A stretch of DNA of 64,000 nucleotides from Actinomycetota bacterium (GCA_018268675.1 JAFDWB010000032.1:1-64000), one strand, 5' to 3'; positions 39,206-48,366 are shown, counted from the stretch's first letter. Translations and numbers: made by a program. The notes: generated by a model from the sequence alone, not told the origin.

Positions 39206-41287
39206 ATGTTCCTGCAGACGAAGAAGCCCCCCGAGACCCACTCCCGCGCCGGCGGCGAGGGCTTCCGCCCCGACATCGAGGGCCTGCGCGCGGTGGCGAT
39301 CCTCGCCGTCCTCCTCTGCCACGCCGGGATCGCCGTCTTCGCCGGCGGCTACGTCGGGGTCGACGTCTTCTTCGTCGTCTCCGGCTACCTGATCACGCGC
39401 CTCCTGCTCGGCGAGTACGAGCGCCGCGGCTCGATCTCGATCCCCCAGTTCTACGCCCGCCGCGCGCGCCGGATCCTGCCGCTCTGCGCGGTGCTCCTCC
39501 TCTTCGTCGCGGCGATGTCGCTGGCCCTGCTCTCGCCGCTGCGCGCGACCGAAGTGTCCGGGGACATCGTCAGCTCCGCCCTCTACGTCGCCAACTGGCA
39601 CTTCGCCGCGCAGTCGGTGAACTACTTCCAGCTCGGCGTCGAACCGAGCCCGCTGCTCCACCTCTGGTCGCTGGGGATCGAGGAGCAGTTCTACCTCGTC
39701 TGGCCGACCCTGCTGATCGCCCTCACCTGGCTCGGGCGGCGCGCCGGGGGCCGCGAGCGGCAGGTGCTCTGGACCGCCCTGACGCTGCTCTTCGCCGGCT
39801 CGCTGGCGCTCGGCATCGGCGAGACCGCCGCCAACCCGGCCTGGGCCTATTTCTCCACCTTCGCCCGCGGCTGGGAGCTGGCGCTGGGCGGCGCCCTCGC
39901 CCTGCTCGGGCCGGTGCGGCTGCCGTGGCCGGCCGCTCAGGGGCTCGGCTGGGCGGGGCTCGGGGCGATCGTCTTCGCCGTCCTCTCCTTCGACGCGCAG
40001 ACCGCCTTCCCGGGCGCCGCGGCGCTGGTGCCGACGGTCGGGACGGCGGCGCTGATCCTCGCTGGCCCCTCCCTGCTGGCCCGGCGGGGGCCCTCGCCCG
40101 CCGCGACGCTGTCGCTCTCGCCGGTCCGCTACGTCGGCCGCATCTCCTACTCCTGGTACCTCTGGCACTGGCCGTTCCTGATCTTCGGGGCGGTGATCCT
40201 CGGCCCGCTCTCGACCCTCGCCGCCTGCGCGATGGTCGCCCTCTCGGCGATCCCGACGGTGCTGTCCCACCACCTGATCGAGGAGCCGGCCCGCCGCGCC
40301 AAGGGCCTCGTCGCCAAGCCCGCCCGCGGCCTCGCGCTCGGCGCCTGTTGCATGGCCGCCGGGGTGCTCGCCGGCGTGGGGCTGACCCGGGTCCAGCCGA
40401 CCCTGCCGACGCTGGCGGCGGCGCGGGCGGCGGGCGCCGGGGCGCTGGCGCGCGAACCGCGCCCCGAGCAGCGGGCGAGGGCGATCCGGCCGACCCCGCT
40501 GCAGGCGCCCGAAGACATCCCGCGGCCGGCCCTCGAAGGCTGCCTGGAGGGGATCGAAGGGACGGTCTCGCACGCCTGCGTGTACGGCGATCCGACGGGC
40601 GAACGGACGCTCGTCCTCTTCGGCGACTCGCACGCGATGCAGTACTTCCCGGCGCTCGAGCAGATCGCGATCGCCCAGCACCGGCGGCTGGTGGTGCTGA
40701 CCAAGCGCGAATGCTCCCCGGTCATGGTCCCGACGCTGAACGTGGCCGAAAGCCGCGAATACCCGGCCTGCACGGCGTGGCGGGCGAGCTCGCTGCGCCG
40801 GATCGCCCGCGAGGCCGGCAGGGGCCAGGTCACGGTCGCGCTCAGCGGCGACAGCAAAACCAGAGCCTACGGACCGGGAGGCGAACTGCTGACCGGCGCC
40901 GCGAACGCCGCCGCCCTCGAAGCCGGCTTCGCCTCGACCCTCGAAAAGATCGCCGCCGCGGGCGCCGCCGCGGTCGTGATCCGCGACGACCCCGAAGCCC
41001 CCTTCGACGTCCCCAGTTGCGTCTCCGAACACCTCCACGACTTCGGCGCCTGCGGATTCCCCGAACACGCCGCCCCCAACCGCGAATTCGAACGCCGCGC
41101 CGCCCACACCCTTGGCATCCCCACCGTCGACCTGACGCCGGAGATCTGCCCCAACGGCCTCTGCCGCGCGGTGATCGGCAGCGTCCTCGTCTACCGCGAC
41201 AACGCCCACCTGACCGCCACCTTCGCCCGCACCCTCGCCCCGTGGCTGGAAGCCCCCTTGCTCCACGCGGGCGGCGCCGGGGGGTAA
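39206..41287 (+). CDS. Acyltransferase 3 membrane protein with C-terminal SGNH domain
   Basis: The 693-residue protein starts with RPDIEGLRAVAILAVLLCH and GVDVFFVVSGYLIT, the acyltransferase-3 (OafA/OatA) signature. About ten to eleven membrane helices end near residue 390. An extracytoplasmic SGNH domain follows, with LFGDSHAMQYFPAL and DNAHLT. Such proteins move acetyl groups from the cytoplasm onto surface polysaccharide or peptidoglycan. The SGNH half is strongly similar to the preceding stand-alone protein, pointing to a domain duplication. The two genes form an operon. Confidence 0.9.
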   Translation: MFLQTKKPPETHSRAGGEGFRPDIEGLRAVAILAVLLCHAGIAVFAGGYVGVDVFFVVSGYLITRLLLGEYERRGSISIPQFYARRARRILPLCAVLLLFVAAMSLALLSPLRATEVSGDIVSSALYVANWHFAAQSVNYFQLGVEPSPLLHLWSLGIEEQFYLVWPTLLIALTWLGRRAGGRERQVLWTALTLLFAGSLALGIGETAANPAWAYFSTFARGWELALGGALALLGPVRLPWPAAQGLGWAGLGAIVFAVLSFDAQTAFPGAAALVPTVGTAALILAGPSLLARRGPSPAATLSLSPVRYVGRISYSWYLWHWPFLIFGAVILGPLSTLAACAMVALSAIPTVLSHHLIEEPARRAKGLVAKPARGLALGACCMAAGVLAGVGLTRVQPTLPTLAAARAAGAGALAREPRPEQRARAIRPTPLQAPEDIPRPALEGCLEGIEGTVSHACVYGDPTGERTLVLFGDSHAMQYFPALEQIAIAQHRRLVVLTKRECSPVMVPTLNVAESREYPACTAWRASSLRRIAREAGRGQVTVALSGDSKTRAYGPGGELLTGAANAAALEAGFASTLEKIAAAGAAAVVIRDDPEAPFDVPSCVSEHLHDFGACGFPEHAAPNREFERRAAHTLGIPTVDLTPEICPNGLCRAVIGSVLVYRDNAHLTATFARTLAPWLEAPLLHAGGAGG

Positions 41288-41316
41288 TTCGCACCGCCCC
41301 GAGCCCTTGGGTGGTG

Positions 41317-41901
41317 GTGTCCACCTCCCTCCACCTCTGGCAGGGCCCCGCCCAGGAAGTCTTCGCCGAGCTCGAGCTGGCGCATCGGGCGGTTCGTAGG
41401 TTGGGCCGCGAGCGCCGTCTCCTGAGCCGGCAGATCGTCTACGCGTACGTGACCGCGCTCTCGGCTCAGTTCCAGCTCTACTGCCGGGCCGTCCACACGG
41501 AGACGGCGCAGGCACTCGCCGCGAGTGTCCCCAACCCCGCCGTCGGGCGGGTGCTCGAAGCCCGGCTGATCAATGGCCGGTGGCTGGACCGCGGCAACGC
41601 CAACGTCCCGAACCTCGGCTCGGACTTCGGCCGATTCGACTTACGTTTCTGGGATGCCGTGCTCGAGCATCAGGAGTCGAACCGCTCGCGCAAGGAGAAG
41701 CTCGAAGCCCTGATCGTGTGGCGAAACGCGATCGGCCATGGGGACATCGCCCACAAGCGCGCCGAAGACAAGCTGGTCCCGGCCGAGGTCGGGCTGGCTG
41801 TGTGCCGCGAGTGGAAGGACGCGCTCGGCAATCTCGTGGCGTCGATCGACGTCGTGCTGGCCGCGCAGTACGAGAACCTGGGACTGTCCCGAGCCTCGTG
41901 A
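41317..41901 (+). CDS. HEPN-like protein (RiboL-PSP-HEPN type)
   Basis: The 194-residue, all-helical soluble protein has the R-x4-H motif RNAIGH (Arg136, His141) in LIVWRNAIGHGDIAH, the catalytic motif of HEPN ribonucleases. The first helices (IVYAYVTALSAQFQLYCRAV) fit the HEPN four-helix bundle. It resembles RiboL-PSP-HEPN-type proteins found in toxin or anti-phage systems. The start is uncertain among GTG codons at 41311, 41314 and 41317. A 69-residue protein follows after 14 bases and could be its partner. Base composition is slightly less GC-biased than in the neighbours. RNase activity is inferred. Confidence 0.65.
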   Translation: MSTSLHLWQGPAQEVFAELELAHRAVRRLGRERRLLSRQIVYAYVTALSAQFQLYCRAVHTETAQALAASVPNPAVGRVLEARLINGRWLDRGNANVPNLGSDFGRFDLRFWDAVLEHQESNRSRKEKLEALIVWRNAIGHGDIAHKRAEDKLVPAEVGLAVCREWKDALGNLVASIDVVLAAQYENLGLSRAS

Positions 41902-41915
41902 TACGTTCGATTCCG

Positions 41916-42125
41916 ATGGCTCCTAGGACCACCAACCAGCGCATCGAGGTCGGCGACGACGTGGTGCTGCCGGTCGGGCGGCTCCGTCTGCCCAGCCGAG
42001 TCATCGAGGACCGGGGGAACCTCGGGGTCAACGGCGAACGCATCCTGCGGATCGTCACCGACCTGGGCGAGGGCGCTCACGACATCGAGCGTGAGGTTCC
42101 CGAAGACGTGCTCGAGCTTCCCTAG
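41916..42125 (+). CDS. Small protein downstream of HEPN gene, unknown
   Basis: The 69-residue, acidic, probably beta-rich protein begins MAPRTTNQRIEVGDDVVLPVG and ends EVPEDVLELP. The EVGDDVVLPVGRLRLPSRVI segment suggests a small SH3-like barrel. It follows the HEPN gene by 14 bases on the same strand, then meets the convergent ABC permease gene. Pairing with the HEPN protein as antitoxin or effector is an inference from position only. Confidence 0.55.
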   Translation: MAPRTTNQRIEVGDDVVLPVGRLRLPSRVIEDRGNLGVNGERILRIVTDLGEGAHDIEREVPEDVLELP

Positions 42126-42136
42126 CCGGCCCCGCC

Positions 42137-42928
42137 TCAGAGGCTGAGGTCGCGGCGTTCGACCAGCGCCGCGCCGAGCAGGACCAGCAGCGCCGCAAGG
42201 GCGAGGAGGCCGAGGAAGGCGGGCGCTTCGATGCCTTCTTCGATCGCGTTGCCGTAGTAGCGGAAGATCGAGGCGTAGCGGATGCCGGAGAGGTTGGTGT
42301 CGAGCTTGCCGATCAGGTCGACCACGTACATCGCGACCAGGAAGCCGGCCACCACCCCGGTCACGACGCTGGTCTTGAGGGAGAAGCCGGAGACGACGAT
42401 CGCGAGGCCGGCGCCGACCAGGGCCAGGGGCCAGACCGCGGCGAAGCCGGCCAGGGCGTGGCCGACGCCGAGCCCGGCGCCGGCGACGAGGCTGCCGAGC
42501 AGGCTGAGGACCAGGGTGAGGAGGAGGACCGCGGCGACCTCGACCGCGGCGGCGAGGAAGGCCCCGACGCAGACCGCCCGGCGGGTCACCGGCGCCGAGA
42601 GGACCACCTCCAGGCGACCGCTTTCAGCCGCCCCGCTGAGGTTGCTCGCCACCGCCCGGGCGGCCAGGTAGCCGACCGCCAGCGGCACGATCAGGCTCAG
42701 CATCTCGCCGTGCAGGTACTGCTCGACGGAGGAGAGCTGGCCGATCCCGAAGGCCTGCTTGAGGCCTTCCGGGTACTGGGCGACGACCTTGGTCAACGCC
42801 CCCTGCACGGAGGGGTAGATGGCCACGATGAACGCCGACATCGCCCCCAGCGGCAGGCCCCAGGCGAGCGGCGAGCGGCGGCGCTCGCGCAGGTGGAAGC
42901 CGACCAGGGAGGCGAGCGGGGACCTCAA
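42137..42928 (-). CDS. ABC-2-type transporter permease
   Basis: The 263-residue protein has six hydrophobic segments, a soluble loop after the first helix (ALTKVVAQYPEGLKQAFGIG) and GRLEVVLSAPVTRRAV before the third, the pattern of ABC-2 exporter permeases. It starts with TTG overlapping the ATP-binding protein stop (TTGA). It works with the ATPase encoded immediately upstream; the exported substrate (drug, lipid or peptide) is unknown. Confidence 0.88.
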   Translation of the reverse strand: MRSPLASLVGFHLRERRRSPLAWGLPLGAMSAFIVAIYPSVQGALTKVVAQYPEGLKQAFGIGQLSSVEQYLHGEMLSLIVPLAVGYLAARAVASNLSGAAESGRLEVVLSAPVTRRAVCVGAFLAAAVEVAAVLLLTLVLSLLGSLVAGAGLGVGHALAGFAAVWPLALVGAGLAIVVSGFSLKTSVVTGVVAGFLVAMYVVDLIGKLDTNLSGIRYASIFRYYGNAIEEGIEAPAFLGLLALAALLVLLGAALVERRDLSL

Positions 42929-43821
42929 CCCGCCCCCTCCTCGCCCTCGTAGTAGCCGAGGAAGACCTCCTCGAGCGTCGGCCGCGAGACCTCGAGGTCG
43001 GCGACGTGGTGGGCGGCCAGCGCCTTCACCACCGGGTCGAGGTCGCCGCCGAAGTGGAAGCTGACCGCGCCGTCGGCCGCCTCGACGTCGCTCACCCCGG
43101 CGAGCCGGCGCAGCTCCTCCGCCCCGCCCGGATCGGCGAAGCGGACGGTGACCTTGCGGCGCGCACGCCCGAGCAGCTCGGGGACGCGCTCGACCGCGAT
43201 CAGGCGCCCGGCACGGACGATCCCGACCCGGTCGCAGATCCGCTCGACCTCGTCGAGCTCATGGGAGGAGAGGAAGACGGTCGCGCCGCGGTCCCGTTCC
43301 TCGCCGACCAGGGCGAGGAACTCCTCCTGCATCATCGGGTCGAGGCCGCCGGTCGGCTCGTCGAGGACGAGGAGGTCGGGACGGTGGAAGGAGGCCAGGA
43401 TCAGGCCGACCTTCTGCCGGTTGCCGCGCGAGAGCTCGCCCAACGGCCGGTCGAGGTCGGCGCGGAAGCGCCCGGCGAGCTCGGCGGCGCGCTCGGTCCC
43501 GGCGCCGCGGAGCCGCGCCAGCAGCTCCAGCGCGCGCCGGCCGGTCGTCTCGCGGCCGAAGCCGAAGTCGCCGGGCAGGTTGCCGACCCGCCGGCGGATC
43601 GCGACGCTGTCGCGGCGGCTGTCGAGGCCGAGCAGGCGCGCCGACCCCGAGGTCGGGTGGATCAGGTCGAGCAACGTGCGGATCGTCGTCGTCTTGCCCG
43701 CCCCGTTCGGCCCGAGGAAGCCGAAGACCTCGCCGCTCGGCACCGTCATCGTCAGCTCGGCGATCCCGTGCCCGCCGGGGTAGAGCTTGCTCAGTCGCTC
43801 GGTCTCGATCGCCGCCGCCAC
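42925..43821 (-). CDS. ABC transporter ATP-binding protein (DrrA/CcmA-like)
   Basis: The 298-residue ATPase has Walker A GPNGAGKTTT near residue 38, a signature-like LSRGNRQKVGLILA, Walker B LLVLDEPTGGLDP and the switch SSHELDE. A C-terminal domain of about 80 residues follows, as in DrrA-type exporters (RRKVTVRFADPGGAEEL). The start is a GTG. With the ABC-2 permease that overlaps its end it forms a two-gene exporter. It diverges from the DUF1269-type gene at 43892. Confidence 0.92.
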   Translation of the reverse strand: MAAAIETERLSKLYPGGHGIAELTMTVPSGEVFGFLGPNGAGKTTTIRTLLDLIHPTSGSARLLGLDSRRDSVAIRRRVGNLPGDFGFGRETTGRRALELLARLRGAGTERAAELAGRFRADLDRPLGELSRGNRQKVGLILASFHRPDLLVLDEPTGGLDPMMQEEFLALVGEERDRGATVFLSSHELDEVERICDRVGIVRAGRLIAVERVPELLGRARRKVTVRFADPGGAEELRRLAGVSDVEAADGAVSFHFGGDLDPVVKALAAHHVADLEVSRPTLEEVFLGYYEGEEGAG

Positions 43822-43891
43822 CGGTCCAGGCTAACTCCCGCGCCCGCCGCCGACGTAGCCTTAGCTCGTCAACTTCTCGAAAGGAGTCCCC

Positions 43892-44398
43892 GTGAGCGAC
43901 AAGCCGGTGTTTCTGTACGCAGCGATCTACGACGACATCCCCAGCGCCGAGGCCGACTACGAGGCGGTCGGCGACCTGCACGCGGCCGGGCTGATCGGGA
44001 CCTTCGACGCCGCCGTGATCGAGAAGGAGGACGGCGAGGTCCACGTCCACAAGACGGAGAAGCCGACCCAGCACGGCGCCTGGACCGGGATCGCCGTCGG
44101 CGCCGTCGCCGGGATCCTCTTCCCGCCCTCGATCATCGGCAGCGCGATCGTCGGCGGTGCCGCGGGCGGGGTGATCGGCCACCTCTGGCGCGGCATGTCG
44201 CGCTCCGACCTCAAGGACCTCGGCGAGGAACTGGACGACGGCGCCGCCGCCCTGGTCGTCGTCGGCGAGTCGCGGATCGGCGAGCAGATCGAAAAGGCCG
44301 TGACCCGCTCGCGCAAGGTGGTCGAAAAGGAAATCGACGCCGAAGCCGAGGAGCTGAAGCGGGAGCTGCGCGAGGCGGAGCGGGCCGCGACGAGCTGA
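43892..44398 (+). CDS. DUF1269-type (glycine-zipper) membrane-associated protein
   Basis: The 168-residue protein has an N-terminal alpha/beta segment (YAAIYDDIPSAEADYEAVGDL), a conserved DAAVIEKEDGEVHVHKTEKPTQ stretch, and a Gly/Ala-rich hydrophobic hairpin (GIAVGAVAGILFPPSIIGSA, then GGAAGGVIG). A C-terminal Glu-rich helix follows. This is the DUF1269 pattern, often induced by stress. AAAGGAG precedes the GTG. The function is unknown. Confidence 0.78.
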   Translation: MSDKPVFLYAAIYDDIPSAEADYEAVGDLHAAGLIGTFDAAVIEKEDGEVHVHKTEKPTQHGAWTGIAVGAVAGILFPPSIIGSAIVGGAAGGVIGHLWRGMSRSDLKDLGEELDDGAAALVVVGESRIGEQIEKAVTRSRKVVEKEIDAEAEELKRELREAERAATS

Positions 44399-44516
44399 GC
44401 GCGGCGGGAGATCGCGAGCCCCGAGTAGCCTCGGTCCCGGGCCGCCAGACCGTGGCGATCCGCGGTCGCCGAATCCCGCCCGCCGGTCAAGTTTCGCGCG
44501 GCCCGGCACGATAGGT

Positions 44517-46520
44517 GTGGGGATGGCGAAGCTGACGCCCAGACGACGCAACGCCATGCGGGCGGCGGGCGCCCTGGTCGTGCTCGGCTTCTGCGCCTTC
44601 GTCGTCCACGCGGCCACCGGCTGGGGCGGCGACACGCTGTTCGGGACCTGGATCTACTGCGGCGTCATGCTCGGCGCGGCCGGCTCCTGCCTCACCCGGG
44701 CGGTCCTGGTCCGGCGCGAGCGCACCGCCTGGCTGCTGATCGGCGGCGGCCTCATCATCTGGACCGGCGGGGAAATCTATTACGAGGCGGCGATCTCGAT
44801 CGCCGGTTCGATCCCGATCCCCTCGCCCGCCGACGCCGGCTACCTGCTCTTCTACCCGCTGACCTATGCCGGGCTGATCGTGCTCCTGCGCGAGCGGATC
44901 GGCTCGCTTCCCTTCACCCGCGGGCTTGACGGCCTGATCGCCGGGCTCGCGGTCGCCGCGCTGGTGGCGGCGCTGGCGCTCGGGCCGATCGCCGCCGCGA
45001 GCCGCACCGACTCGACCCTCGAAACCGCGACCAACCTCGCCTACCCGATCTGTGACCTGACCCTGCTGACCCTGGTCGTCACCGCTACCGCCTTCACCGG
45101 CTGGCGCCCCGGCGCGACCTGGACGCTGCTCGGCGCCGGGATGATCGTCCTCGCCGCCTCCGACGTCGCCTTCCTGTTCGAGTCCGCCCAGGGCACCTAC
45201 GTCGAAGGGGGGATGCTCGACGCCGCCTGGCCGCTCGGCGCGCTGCTGATCGGGGCGGCGGCCTGGGTGCGCCCGCCGAAGATCCGCCGGGTGGTGCCGC
45301 GCGGCATGCGCGTCGCCGCCGTGCCGGTGACCGCCTCCCTCCTCGCGATGGGCGTGTTGGCCGCCGAACGGACCGCCCAGCTCCCCGCCGCCGCGGAAGT
45401 GCTGGCGTTCGCGACCCTCCTCCTGGTGATCGCCCGCCTCGCGCTGGCGCTCCGCCGCGCCGGGCAGAGCCTCGCGACCTCCGAGCGCGAGGCGACGACC
45501 GACGAGCTGACCGGGCTCGCCAACCGCCGGGCGCTGATGGCAGACCTCGGCGCCGCGGCGGAGCGGGCGCCCGCGCCGGGCAACTCACACCTCCTGGTGA
45601 TGTTCGACCTCGACGGCTTCAAGCTCTACAACGACACCTTCGGCCACCCGACCGGCGACGCGCTGCTGGCCCGCCTCGGCGCCCGGCTCGACCGGTTCGC
45701 CGGCGCCGACGGCCGCGCCTACCGGCTCGGCGGGGACGAGTTCTGCCTGCTGGCGGAGTGCAGCCCGGCCGCGGTCGACTCGCTCATCGCCGGTGCGCTG
45801 GGGGCGCTCGCCGAGCAGGGTGAGGGCTTCGACATCTCCGCCTCGCAGGGGAGCGTCCTGCTGCCGAGCGAGGCGCGGACGGTCCGCGACGCGATGCAGC
45901 TGGCCGACCGCCGGATGTACGCCGACAAGGTCAGCGAGCGGACCTCGGCCGGGTCCCAGTCGCGCGACGTCCTGCTGACGGCGCTGCGCGAACGGCGGCC
46001 GCAGCTCCTCGAGCAGGCCCTCGACCTCGGCGACCTGGCGCTCGCCGTCGCCGGGCAGCTCGGGATGTCGGCGGAGGAGCGCGACGAGACCTCCCGCGCG
46101 GCGCAGCTTCACGAGGTCGGGAAGATGGCGATCCCGGACGCGATCCTGAACAAGGCCGCGCCGCTCGAGGAGTCGGAGTGGGAGTTCATCCGCCGCCACC
46201 CGCTGATCGGCGAGCGGATCATCGGCTCCGCCGCGGCGCTGGTGCCGGTGGCGCGCCTGGTGCGCTCGGTCGGCGAGCGCTGGGACGGCGGCGGCTACCC
46301 CGACGCGCTGGCGGGCGAGCAGATCCCGCTCGGCTCCCGCGTGGTCGCGGTCTGCGTGGCCTACGCGGCGATGGTCTCCGAGCGCCCCCACTCGGTCGGC
46401 ATGCGCCCGGCCCGGGCGCTCGAGGAGCTGCGCCGCGGGGCCGGGAGCCAGTTCGACCCGCACGTGGTCGAGGCGTTCGAGCGGGTCGCCGCGGAGCGCG
46501 ACCTGCTGACCGCGGCCTGA
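44517..46520 (+). CDS. Membrane GGDEF protein with degenerate HD-GYP domain
   Basis: The 667-residue protein has an N-terminal sensor region of about eight to nine membrane helices (to about residue 320), then a GGDEF domain with an intact GGDEF active site at 405-409 and no RxxD inhibitory site. An HD-GYP-like domain follows. In the latter the catalytic HD is HE (HEVGK at 532-536), and the HHE before the GYP-type loop is SVGE (SVGERWDGGGYP), so phosphodiesterase activity is probably lost. It is expected to make cyclic di-GMP, with the degenerate domain as a sensor. Start is GTG 44517 or ATG 44523; no clear ribosome site. Confidence 0.88.
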   Translation: MGMAKLTPRRRNAMRAAGALVVLGFCAFVVHAATGWGGDTLFGTWIYCGVMLGAAGSCLTRAVLVRRERTAWLLIGGGLIIWTGGEIYYEAAISIAGSIPIPSPADAGYLLFYPLTYAGLIVLLRERIGSLPFTRGLDGLIAGLAVAALVAALALGPIAAASRTDSTLETATNLAYPICDLTLLTLVVTATAFTGWRPGATWTLLGAGMIVLAASDVAFLFESAQGTYVEGGMLDAAWPLGALLIGAAAWVRPPKIRRVVPRGMRVAAVPVTASLLAMGVLAAERTAQLPAAAEVLAFATLLLVIARLALALRRAGQSLATSEREATTDELTGLANRRALMADLGAAAERAPAPGNSHLLVMFDLDGFKLYNDTFGHPTGDALLARLGARLDRFAGADGRAYRLGGDEFCLLAECSPAAVDSLIAGALGALAEQGEGFDISASQGSVLLPSEARTVRDAMQLADRRMYADKVSERTSAGSQSRDVLLTALRERRPQLLEQALDLGDLALAVAGQLGMSAEERDETSRAAQLHEVGKMAIPDAILNKAAPLEESEWEFIRRHPLIGERIIGSAAALVPVARLVRSVGERWDGGGYPDALAGEQIPLGSRVVAVCVAYAAMVSERPHSVGMRPARALEELRRGAGSQFDPHVVEAFERVAAERDLLTAA

Positions 46521-46542
46521 CCGCGGGGACGGGGCGCTCGAA

Positions 46543-46851
46543 TCAGCGCGGGGTCGACCGGCGGCGCTCGGCCTCGGCGAAGAACTCGGCCAACGCCGGT
46601 TCCTCGGTCGCCGGGACTTCGTACCGCCATACGCGCCAGATGCCGCTGATCTGCGGCTGCAGGAGCGGCCGGTCGAGGGCGCCGCCGTCGTCGACATAGA
46701 TCTCGAGCATCCCGTCCTTCTTCGGCGTGAGCGAAGCCTGGGCAAAGTTCACGTGGAGGCGGAGGACTCCCTTGATCTCCGCGCCCATCACCTCGAGGAT
46801 CGGCCCGTCGAGGCGGAGGACGAACTTCTCGTAGAGGAGTTCCGGGTCCAA
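46543..46851 (-). CDS. Conserved-looking hypothetical protein
   Basis: The 102-residue soluble protein has alternating beta-type segments (KFVLRLDGPILEVMGAEIKG, LEIYVDDGGAL) and a C-terminal amphipathic helix (ALAEFFAEAERRRS). The TTG at 46851 is the only start, since an in-frame TAG lies five codons upstream. The product is not recognised. It lies between the GGDEF gene (convergent) and the decarboxylase gene (divergent, 35 bases). Confidence 0.6.
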   Translation of the reverse strand: MDPELLYEKFVLRLDGPILEVMGAEIKGVLRLHVNFAQASLTPKKDGMLEIYVDDGGALDRPLLQPQISGIWRVWRYEVPATEEPALAEFFAEAERRRSTPR

Positions 46852-46886
46852 GGCAGCGCGATCCTACGGGAGGCGCAGGCCGTACC

Positions 46887-48320
46887 TTGTCGACGAGACC
46901 GTTGGCCGCCGACCAGACAAGCAGCGACGAGCCGGCGCGCGCCCGCGGCGATGCCGATCCGCTCGGCCTCGATCCGGGGACCATGCGGGACCTCGGTCAC
47001 TGGCTGGTCGACCGCGTCGTCGACCATTTCGAGCGCGGCGGCGAGGGTCCGGCGATCCGGACCGGGACGCCGCAGGACCTGATGGCGGCGCTCGGCGGGC
47101 CGGTCCCGAGAGCGCCGGGGGACCCGCTCGCCGAGCTGCGGACCCTGGCCGACGTCGCGCTGTCGCACATGCAGCACGGCGATCACCCGCGCTACTTCGC
47201 CCGCGTGCCGGGGCCGTCCTCGTTCGCCGGCGTGCTCGGCGACTGGCTCGGCACCGGCTTCAACGCGATCGCCACCTCCTGGGCCGGAGGGTCGGGGCCG
47301 GCGGCCGTGGAGCTCGTCGTGCTCGGCTGGCTCGGCTCGCTGCTCGGGCTCTCCCCCGCGGCCGACGGGGTGATCACGAGCGGCGGCTCGATCGCGAACC
47401 TGACCGCGCTGGTGGCGGCACGAGACGCGACCGGGCCCGGCGTCTTCTACCTCTCCGACCAGGCGCACGAGTCGATCGATCGGGCGCTGCGCGCGATCGG
47501 CGTTCCGGAGCACGACGTCCGGGTGCTGGCGAGCGACCGCGACCTGCGCCTCCCTCCCGACGCGGTGGCCGCCGCGGTGAGCGAGGACCGCGCGCGCGGC
47601 AGGCGGCCGGGCTTCGTCGTCGCGACCGCGGGCACGGTGAACGCCGGCGCCGTCGATCCGCTGCCCGCGCTCGCCGAGCTCTGCCGTCGCGAGGACCTGT
47701 GGCTCCACGTGGACGGCGCCTACGGTGCCCCGGCGGCGCTCTGCGACGCCGGCCGCGCGGCGCTGCGCGGGCTCGAGCTCGCCGACTCGCTGACGCTCGA
47801 TCCCCACAAGTGGCTCTTCCAGCCCTACGACGCAGGCTGTCTGTTCGTGCAGCGACCCGGCGCCCTCGAAGCGGCCTTCGCCTTCAACCCCGAGTACCTG
47901 GTCGACACCGTCGCCGGCGCCGGCGAGGTCAACTTTCGTGACCGCAGCCTCGAGCTGACCCGCCGCTCCCGCGCGCTGAAGCTCTGGCTCACCTTCCGCA
48001 CCTACGGCGCCGACCGGATCGCGACCGCGATCGCCCGCGGGCTCGCCCTCGCCGAGCACGCCGAGCAACGCCTCCACGCCGACGACCGCTGGCGCGTCGT
48101 GACCCCGGCCCAGCTCGGCATCGTCACCTTCGAGCTCCCCGGAGCCACCCCCACCGAGCACCGCCGCCGAGCCGCCGCCCTCGCCGCCGACGGCCACGCC
48201 GTGGTGACCAGCACCGAGGTCCACGGCCGCCCCGTCCTCCGACTCTGCACGATCAACCCGCGGACGACCGAGGCGGACATCGACTCGACCATCGAGCGGC
48301 TGGCGACGGTGCGGGCGTAG
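46887..48320 (+). CDS. PLP-dependent group II decarboxylase (aromatic amino acid / glutamate type)
   Basis: The 477-residue protein is of the group II decarboxylase family. The PLP Lys is in LTLDPHKWLFQPYD, with a cofactor-ring stacking His in DQAHESIDRAL, the Asp in LHVDGAYGAPA, and TSGGSIANLTAL. The substrate-binding region HMQHGDHPRYFARVPGPSS is near residue 95. Sequence alone does not separate aromatic amino acid, glutamate and aspartate decarboxylases. The TTG start at 46887 is tentative; the first ~25 residues look disordered. It stands alone and may contribute to acid or amine metabolism. Confidence 0.88.
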   Translation: MSTRPLAADQTSSDEPARARGDADPLGLDPGTMRDLGHWLVDRVVDHFERGGEGPAIRTGTPQDLMAALGGPVPRAPGDPLAELRTLADVALSHMQHGDHPRYFARVPGPSSFAGVLGDWLGTGFNAIATSWAGGSGPAAVELVVLGWLGSLLGLSPAADGVITSGGSIANLTALVAARDATGPGVFYLSDQAHESIDRALRAIGVPEHDVRVLASDRDLRLPPDAVAAAVSEDRARGRRPGFVVATAGTVNAGAVDPLPALAELCRREDLWLHVDGAYGAPAALCDAGRAALRGLELADSLTLDPHKWLFQPYDAGCLFVQRPGALEAAFAFNPEYLVDTVAGAGEVNFRDRSLELTRRSRALKLWLTFRTYGADRIATAIARGLALAEHAEQRLHADDRWRVVTPAQLGIVTFELPGATPTEHRRRAAALAADGHAVVTSTEVHGRPVLRLCTINPRTTEADIDSTIERLATVRA

Positions 48321-48346
48321 CAGGCGCCGGGTGGAACGACTCAAGT

Positions 48347-48366
48347 CCTTTACGCTAAAGTAAAGG
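48347..48366. promoter_or_regulatory. VapB operator palindrome
   Basis: CCTTTAC-GCTAAA-GTAAAGG is a perfect inverted repeat with 7-bp arms, ending one base before the vapB ATG. It is AT-rich in this genome and fits autoregulation by the VapBC complex. Confidence 0.7.

Noticed and set aside
37540-41316. 1453-residue plus-strand frame
   Set aside because: It passes out of frame through four real genes; only its last ~195 codons (HEPN-like protein) are coding.
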